Shown here piece by piece: positions 6,365 to 9,280 of a DNA stretch of 9,280 nucleotides (positions are counted from its first letter, which is position 1; every line of letters begins with the position of its first letter). The notes under the pieces were generated by a model that was not told the DNA's origin, did not search any database, and was given only the letters and a program-made list of their open reading frames with translations. The stretch lies in contig CAMOEO010000102.1 of NCBI GenBank assembly GCA_946612175.1, forward strand, positions 1 through 9,280, written 5' to 3'. Made by a program: the position numbers and the translations under genes. This DNA is from an uncultured Verrucomicrobiota bacterium. GTDB lineage: Bacteria > Verrucomicrobiota > Kiritimatiellia > RFP12 > UBA3636.

Positions 6365-7714
6365 CTACCAGACGCAGGTGGCGATCGAGTGCGCGGGGAG
6401 GTCGACGGGCGCGAGCAGGCCGCGGAAGCGGAGGCGCGGGCGGAGCGGACGGTCGGTGCGGTTGAGCAGGACCGCGGCGAAGGTGCCGTCGGCGTTGCGC
6501 GCGGCGACGGCCTCGACGTCGGAGGTCCAGCGGCTGCAGCCGAGGCGGACGGCGCCGGGGCGGAGGAAGCGCGAGAGGTGGGCGATGTAGTGCCAGGTCG
6601 GTCGGACGACGAGGCGCCGGCCCGATTCGTCGGCGCGGAGCGGCGCGGCGCAGAAGTTGCCGACGTGGTTCGGGCCGCCCTGCGCGTCGAGCAGGACGTT
6701 CCAGTCGATCCAGCGGGACATGCCGGCCTCGAGGTTGCCGATGATGTCGTGGGCGTAGAGCTCCGCCTGGCGCCAGCGGTCGGACTCGGTCCGCTCGTGG
6801 ATGCCGCAGCAGCACTCGGAGAAGAGGATGTCCTTGCCCGGCCAGCGCTCCTTGAACATGCGCAGCTGCTCGAAGTGGTCGCCCGAATACCAGTGCACGG
6901 CGATGCCGGCGACCCGCGCCGCGGCGGCGGGGTCGCCGAGCAGGGCGCGGGCCCGCTCGAGCGTGCGCTCCTTGTTGTGGTCCCAGAAGTACAGGCCGAT
7001 CTTCTTCGCGAGGCCGGCCTTCGCCAGCGCCGGGCCGAGGTGGTCGCGGACGAAGTCGCGCGTCTCCTCGGCGCTCCAGACGCAGGAGTCCCACGTCTGG
7101 CGGGCCTTCTCCTCGTTCTGCACGGTGAAGGCGGAGAGCGGGAAGCCCTCGCGGGCCATCGCCTTCGCGAACTTCGCGAAGAAGAGCGCCCACGCCTCGC
7201 GGCATTCGGGCAGGAGCGTGCCGCCCTCGTTCATCCGCCCGTTGGACTTCATCCATGCGGGCGGGCTCCAGGGCGAGGCGAGGAGCCAGAGCGGGCGGCC
7301 CGCGGCCTTCGTCGCGGCGGCAAGGAGCGGGAGGATCGCCTCGCGGTAGTGCGCGACGGAGAAGTCCTTCAGCGCGACGTCGCCGGGCGTGTCGTCGCAG
7401 GACCAGTTGCCGAGCGAGAAGTCGCAGCTGTTCATGTGGATGCGGGCGAGCGTGTAGCCGAGGCCCTTCCGCGGGTCGAAGCAGAGCTCGGCGGCCTTGC
7501 GGCGCTGCGCGGGCGGGAGCTTCGCCCAGGTGACGGCGGCGGACTCGGTGAGCGCGCCTCCGAAGCCCTGGAGGGTCTGGTACTCGAAGTCGTCCTCGAT
7601 GCAGACGAGGTCGTTCTCGGCCCAGGCTTCGCGGTCGGTGAAGGCAGAGGGCCTCTGCCGCTTGACGAGGTTCGCGGAATCGCGCTGGGTGAGGTGGATG
7701 GCGACGGGGATCAT
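6365..7714 (-). CDS. GH30-family glycoside hydrolase (glucosylceramidase/beta-glycosidase type)
   Basis: This 449-residue protein carries GH30 landmarks in order: GFGGALTESAAVTW (50-63), ASPWSPPAWMKSNG (146-159), TVQNEEKA (197-204) with acid/base Glu201, AVHWYSGDH (272-280), FSECCCG (298-304) with nucleophile Glu300, and the C-terminal PTWHYIAHLSRFLRPGA (372-388) followed by the small beta domain. Human GBA has TAENEP and SEACVG at the catalytic sites. Members release beta-linked glucose, xylose, fucose or galactose residues; I cannot choose between them. No signal peptide is seen, so action on imported oligosaccharides in the cytoplasm is likely. The residue after Glu201 is Glu rather than the common Pro. 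The gene follows the GH29 gene by 55 nt, has no Shine-Dalgarno but a C/A-rich leader, and is followed by a terminator. Confidence 0.92.
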   Translation of the reverse strand: MIPVAIHLTQRDSANLVKRQRPSAFTDREAWAENDLVCIEDDFEYQTLQGFGGALTESAAVTWAKLPPAQRRKAAELCFDPRKGLGYTLARIHMNSCDFSLGNWSCDDTPGDVALKDFSVAHYREAILPLLAAATKAAGRPLWLLASPWSPPAWMKSNGRMNEGGTLLPECREAWALFFAKFAKAMAREGFPLSAFTVQNEEKARQTWDSCVWSAEETRDFVRDHLGPALAKAGLAKKIGLYFWDHNKERTLERARALLGDPAAAARVAGIAVHWYSGDHFEQLRMFKERWPGKDILFSECCCGIHERTESDRWRQAELYAHDIIGNLEAGMSRWIDWNVLLDAQGGPNHVGNFCAAPLRADESGRRLVVRPTWHYIAHLSRFLRPGAVRLGCSRWTSDVEAVAARNADGTFAAVLLNRTDRPLRPRLRFRGLLAPVDLPAHSIATCVW

Positions 7715-7724
7715 GGTGTGTGGC

Positions 7725-7763
7725 GGGGTGTTGGGGTGGGGAAGGGGCGGGGGAAGGGCGGGG
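7725..7763 (+). repeat. G-run cluster (G-quadruplex motif) in the GH29-GH30 spacer
   Basis: The plus strand has seven runs of three to five G separated by 1-4 nt. This satisfies a G-quadruplex pattern on the template strand of the hydrolase unit; the mRNA sense is a C-rich leader ending next to the GH30 ATG, with no Shine-Dalgarno. Confidence 0.6.
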
Positions 7764-7769
7764 CCGCGG

Positions 7770-9095
7770 CTAGAACTCGAAGACGAGGACCTTGACGCCG
7801 TAGCGGTCGACGTCGGACCAGTCGACGCCCTCGAGGTAGGGGCCGGAGCCCCACATCGCGAACGGCAGCTCGGCGCCGGTGCGCAGATCGCTGATCTTCT
7901 TCGGGACGTAGCCGTCGCTCTCGAAGAGCGCGAAGCCCTTGGTGGGCGCCTGCGTGACCATCGCGTAGAGTTTGTCCTCGCGGCCGAACGGGTGCGAGAC
8001 GCCCGCCCAGCCGATGCTGTTGTGGTGGTCGAAGTAGCCCGGCGTGAGGACGGATCGCTCGCCGCCCTGCGTCCCGAACACGGCCTCGGAGCCCCACGCG
8101 AGGAAGTCGCGGATGGCGTCGAGCGAGGGCTGGATCTCGGCGGGCATGGAGCCGTCGACGAGCGGGGCGATGCCGGGCGCGAAGTTCCACATCCCGCGCT
8201 GGCCGACGCAGGCGACCATCTGGCGCAGGAGGAAGAAGCGGTCGGAGGTGTAGCGCTCGTCGGTCGAGCCCTCGCCGCCCCACCACCAGTAGTAGCCCTT
8301 GCCGACGTGGGGGATGTCCTCGTTGAAGTCGCGGCGCGGCGGCGTGGAGCCCCAGCGGCCGTTGCGGCGGTAGGCGCTCCAGCGGTTGTAGGGCGGGGAG
8401 GGCTCCTCCTCGTACTCCTCGCTCGTGCCGACGTCCATCTCGTCGACCCAGAGCTCGCCGTCGCCGTTGCTGGTGAGGATCGCCTCGGGCCAGAGCGTCT
8501 TCACGAAGCCGGGCAGCGCGGCGCGGTGCTCGTTGTCGGGGCGGCCGTCGAGCCAGAAGCCGTCGATGCGGTCTCCGTAGCGCTCGTGCATCTCGCGCAG
8601 CAGGTCGCGGAACGCGGCGAAGTAGCCGGGGACGTCGCGCGCGCCCTCGGCGAGCATCGGCGGGTCGACGACGTCCCATTCGCCGAGGCCCATCGGGAAG
8701 TAGAGCTCGGCCTTGAGGCCGCGCGCGTGGGCCGCGTCGAGGAACGCGCCGACGTAATCCTTGCGCGTCTTGTAGTTGTAGGCCGGGTTGTGCGTCGGGA
8801 AGAGCACGCACATCGACTCGCCGGAGTGCAGCGCGGTGAGGATGACGTAGCGTGCGCCGGCGCGCACGGCGGCGTCGCAGAGGTTGGCAGCGACGACCTC
8901 TGGGGCGGGCGTGGCGGCGTCGAACGCCTCCGCGGTCGGGTACTTGAGAGCCGTGCCGGGATAGCCGGCGCTCTCGCGGACGGAGCAACCGCCGCCGGTG
9001 AAGAGGCCGTAGTGGTAGAAGAGTCCGAAGCGGGCGGGGGCCCACCATTTCATGAGGCGCTCGCGGCGCGCGAGCCAGAGGGGGGATCGGTTCAT
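7770..9095 (-). CDS. GH29 alpha-L-fucosidase-like glycoside hydrolase
   Basis: From ATG at 9095 this is 441 residues. GH29-like features are ARFGLFYHYGLFTGG (21-35), RYVILTALH (82-90), HNPAYNYKTRKDYVGAFLDAA (102-122), GFWLDGRPD (179-187) with Asp183 as candidate nucleophile, GYYWWWGGEGSTDERYTS (267-284), GQRGMWNFAP (298-307), and a C-terminal beta domain after GSEAVFGT (335-342). The family removes alpha-L-fucose by a retaining mechanism. The usual KHHDGF block is replaced by LHSGES (89-94), so substrate preference may differ; the acid/base residue cannot be assigned by eye. No signal peptide is evident. An in-frame extension of 44 codons to a TTG at 9227 is low-complexity Pro/Phe/Ser and overlaps leader repeats, so I reject it. 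No Shine-Dalgarno precedes 9095. Next downstream is the GH30 gene. Confidence 0.82.
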   Translation of the reverse strand: MNRSPLWLARRERLMKWWAPARFGLFYHYGLFTGGGCSVRESAGYPGTALKYPTAEAFDAATPAPEVVAANLCDAAVRAGARYVILTALHSGESMCVLFPTHNPAYNYKTRKDYVGAFLDAAHARGLKAELYFPMGLGEWDVVDPPMLAEGARDVPGYFAAFRDLLREMHERYGDRIDGFWLDGRPDNEHRAALPGFVKTLWPEAILTSNGDGELWVDEMDVGTSEEYEEEPSPPYNRWSAYRRNGRWGSTPPRRDFNEDIPHVGKGYYWWWGGEGSTDERYTSDRFFLLRQMVACVGQRGMWNFAPGIAPLVDGSMPAEIQPSLDAIRDFLAWGSEAVFGTQGGERSVLTPGYFDHHNSIGWAGVSHPFGREDKLYAMVTQAPTKGFALFESDGYVPKKISDLRTGAELPFAMWGSGPYLEGVDWSDVDRYGVKVLVFEF

Positions 9096-9116
9096 GGTTG
9101 GAGGAGGGGGGGCGAG

Positions 9117-9159
9117 GTTGAAGAAGTTGAAAGAGTTGCAGGGGGGAAAGGTTGAAGGG
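9117..9159 (-). repeat. Degenerate 9-nt repeat in the GH29 leader
   Basis: On the plus strand GTTGAAGAA, GTTGAAAGA and GTTGCAGGG stand in exact 9-nt register (9117-9143), followed after 7 nt by GTTGAAGGG (9151-9159). These resemble the ntpK leader unit. The tract lies 22-64 nt upstream of the GH29 start and is pyrimidine-rich in the mRNA sense. Nearby G runs (9106-9112 and a run of nine starting at 9157) could slip. I see no convincing promoter in 9096-9280. Confidence 0.75.
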
Positions 9160-9226
9160 GGGGGGAAGGATGCAGGGAATGAAGCGGGGGCGAGGATCAG
9201 CGGGGGCGGCGGTGAGCGAGTAACCA

Positions 9227-9280
9227 AGGACGGCGAGGGGGCTGCGAGAGGGCGGCGAGGGGGCTGCGAAAGGACGGCGA
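9227..9280. repeat. 22-bp tandem repeat at the window edge
   Basis: The core CGGCGAGGGGGCTGCGA begins at 9231 and again at 9253, and a third copy starts at 9275 and runs out of the window, giving a 22-bp period. The flanking bases alternate between GGA and GGG. The array is upstream of the GH29 gene and probably continues beyond the window. No coding role is supported. Confidence 0.85.

Noticed and set aside
4595..7795. Very long plus-strand open frame (over 1000 codons) antisense to ntpB and GH30, and similar ones at 161-1912 and 2313-4562
   Set aside because: Translations are Arg/Glu/Gly/Ala-rich low-complexity text with no domains. They lie opposite well-supported genes and reflect the scarcity of stop codons in GC-rich DNA.
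9096..9227. N-terminal 44-codon extension of the GH29 protein from a TTG
   Set aside because: Low-complexity Pro/Phe/Ser composition, overlap with leader repeats and G runs, no ribosome binding site, and family homology begins after ATG at 9095.

Overview
The window is a very GC-rich (by eye above 70% G+C) bacterial segment. Every gene I can support lies on the minus strand, so transcription runs from high to low coordinates. Gene content suggests an anaerobic, glycan-degrading bacterium: a bacterial V/A-type ATPase of the B-D-I-K kind known from Chlamydiae, spirochaetes, Bacteroidetes and PVC relatives, next to two glycoside hydrolases. Several starts lack a Shine-Dalgarno sequence. A member of the PVC group (Kiritimatiellota, Lentisphaerota or Verrucomicrobiota) is my best guess. 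It rests on gene content and style, not on a marker gene.

Layout in transcription order. (1) 9280-9096: upstream region with a 22-bp tandem repeat at the window edge and a degenerate 9-nt repeat in the leader. (2) 9095-7770: GH29-type alpha-L-fucosidase-like protein. (3) 7714-6365: GH30 (GH30_1-like) glycosidase, 55 nt downstream. Neither enzyme shows a signal peptide, so both look cytoplasmic. (4) 6364-6152: an intrinsic terminator runs directly into a good sigma70-type promoter and a leader of about 119 nt. (5) 6151-1747: V-type ATPase genes ntpB, ntpD, ntpI and ntpK. B and D are 9 nt apart, D and I overlap by ATGA, and I and K are separated by a 98-nt spacer holding about seven copies of a 9-nt repeat. 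(6) 1723 to the window start: one open frame encoding a complete ABC ATPase joined through a proline-rich linker to a FecCD/BtuC-type permease, 23 nt after ntpK. Only the last few codons are missing.

How they fit together. The two hydrolases form a likely cytoplasmic glycan-processing pair ended by their own terminator. NtpB and NtpD belong to the soluble V1 head and stalk; NtpI and NtpK form the membrane ion path. NtpK keeps the residues that bind sodium in the Enterococcus hirae enzyme. Subunits A and E, which usually precede B, are absent here, and B has its own promoter, so the ATPase genes appear split between loci. The fused ABC importer probably takes up an iron chelate, haem or corrinoid, and its position suggests co-transcription with ntpBDIK.

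The points most worth a second look are the ATPase-permease fusion, the split V-ATPase operon with its compact terminator/promoter, and a 9-nt leader repeat shared by ntpK and the GH29 gene. I found no CRISPR array, rRNA, tRNA, transposase or phage gene. No gene-free stretch exceeds 300 bases.
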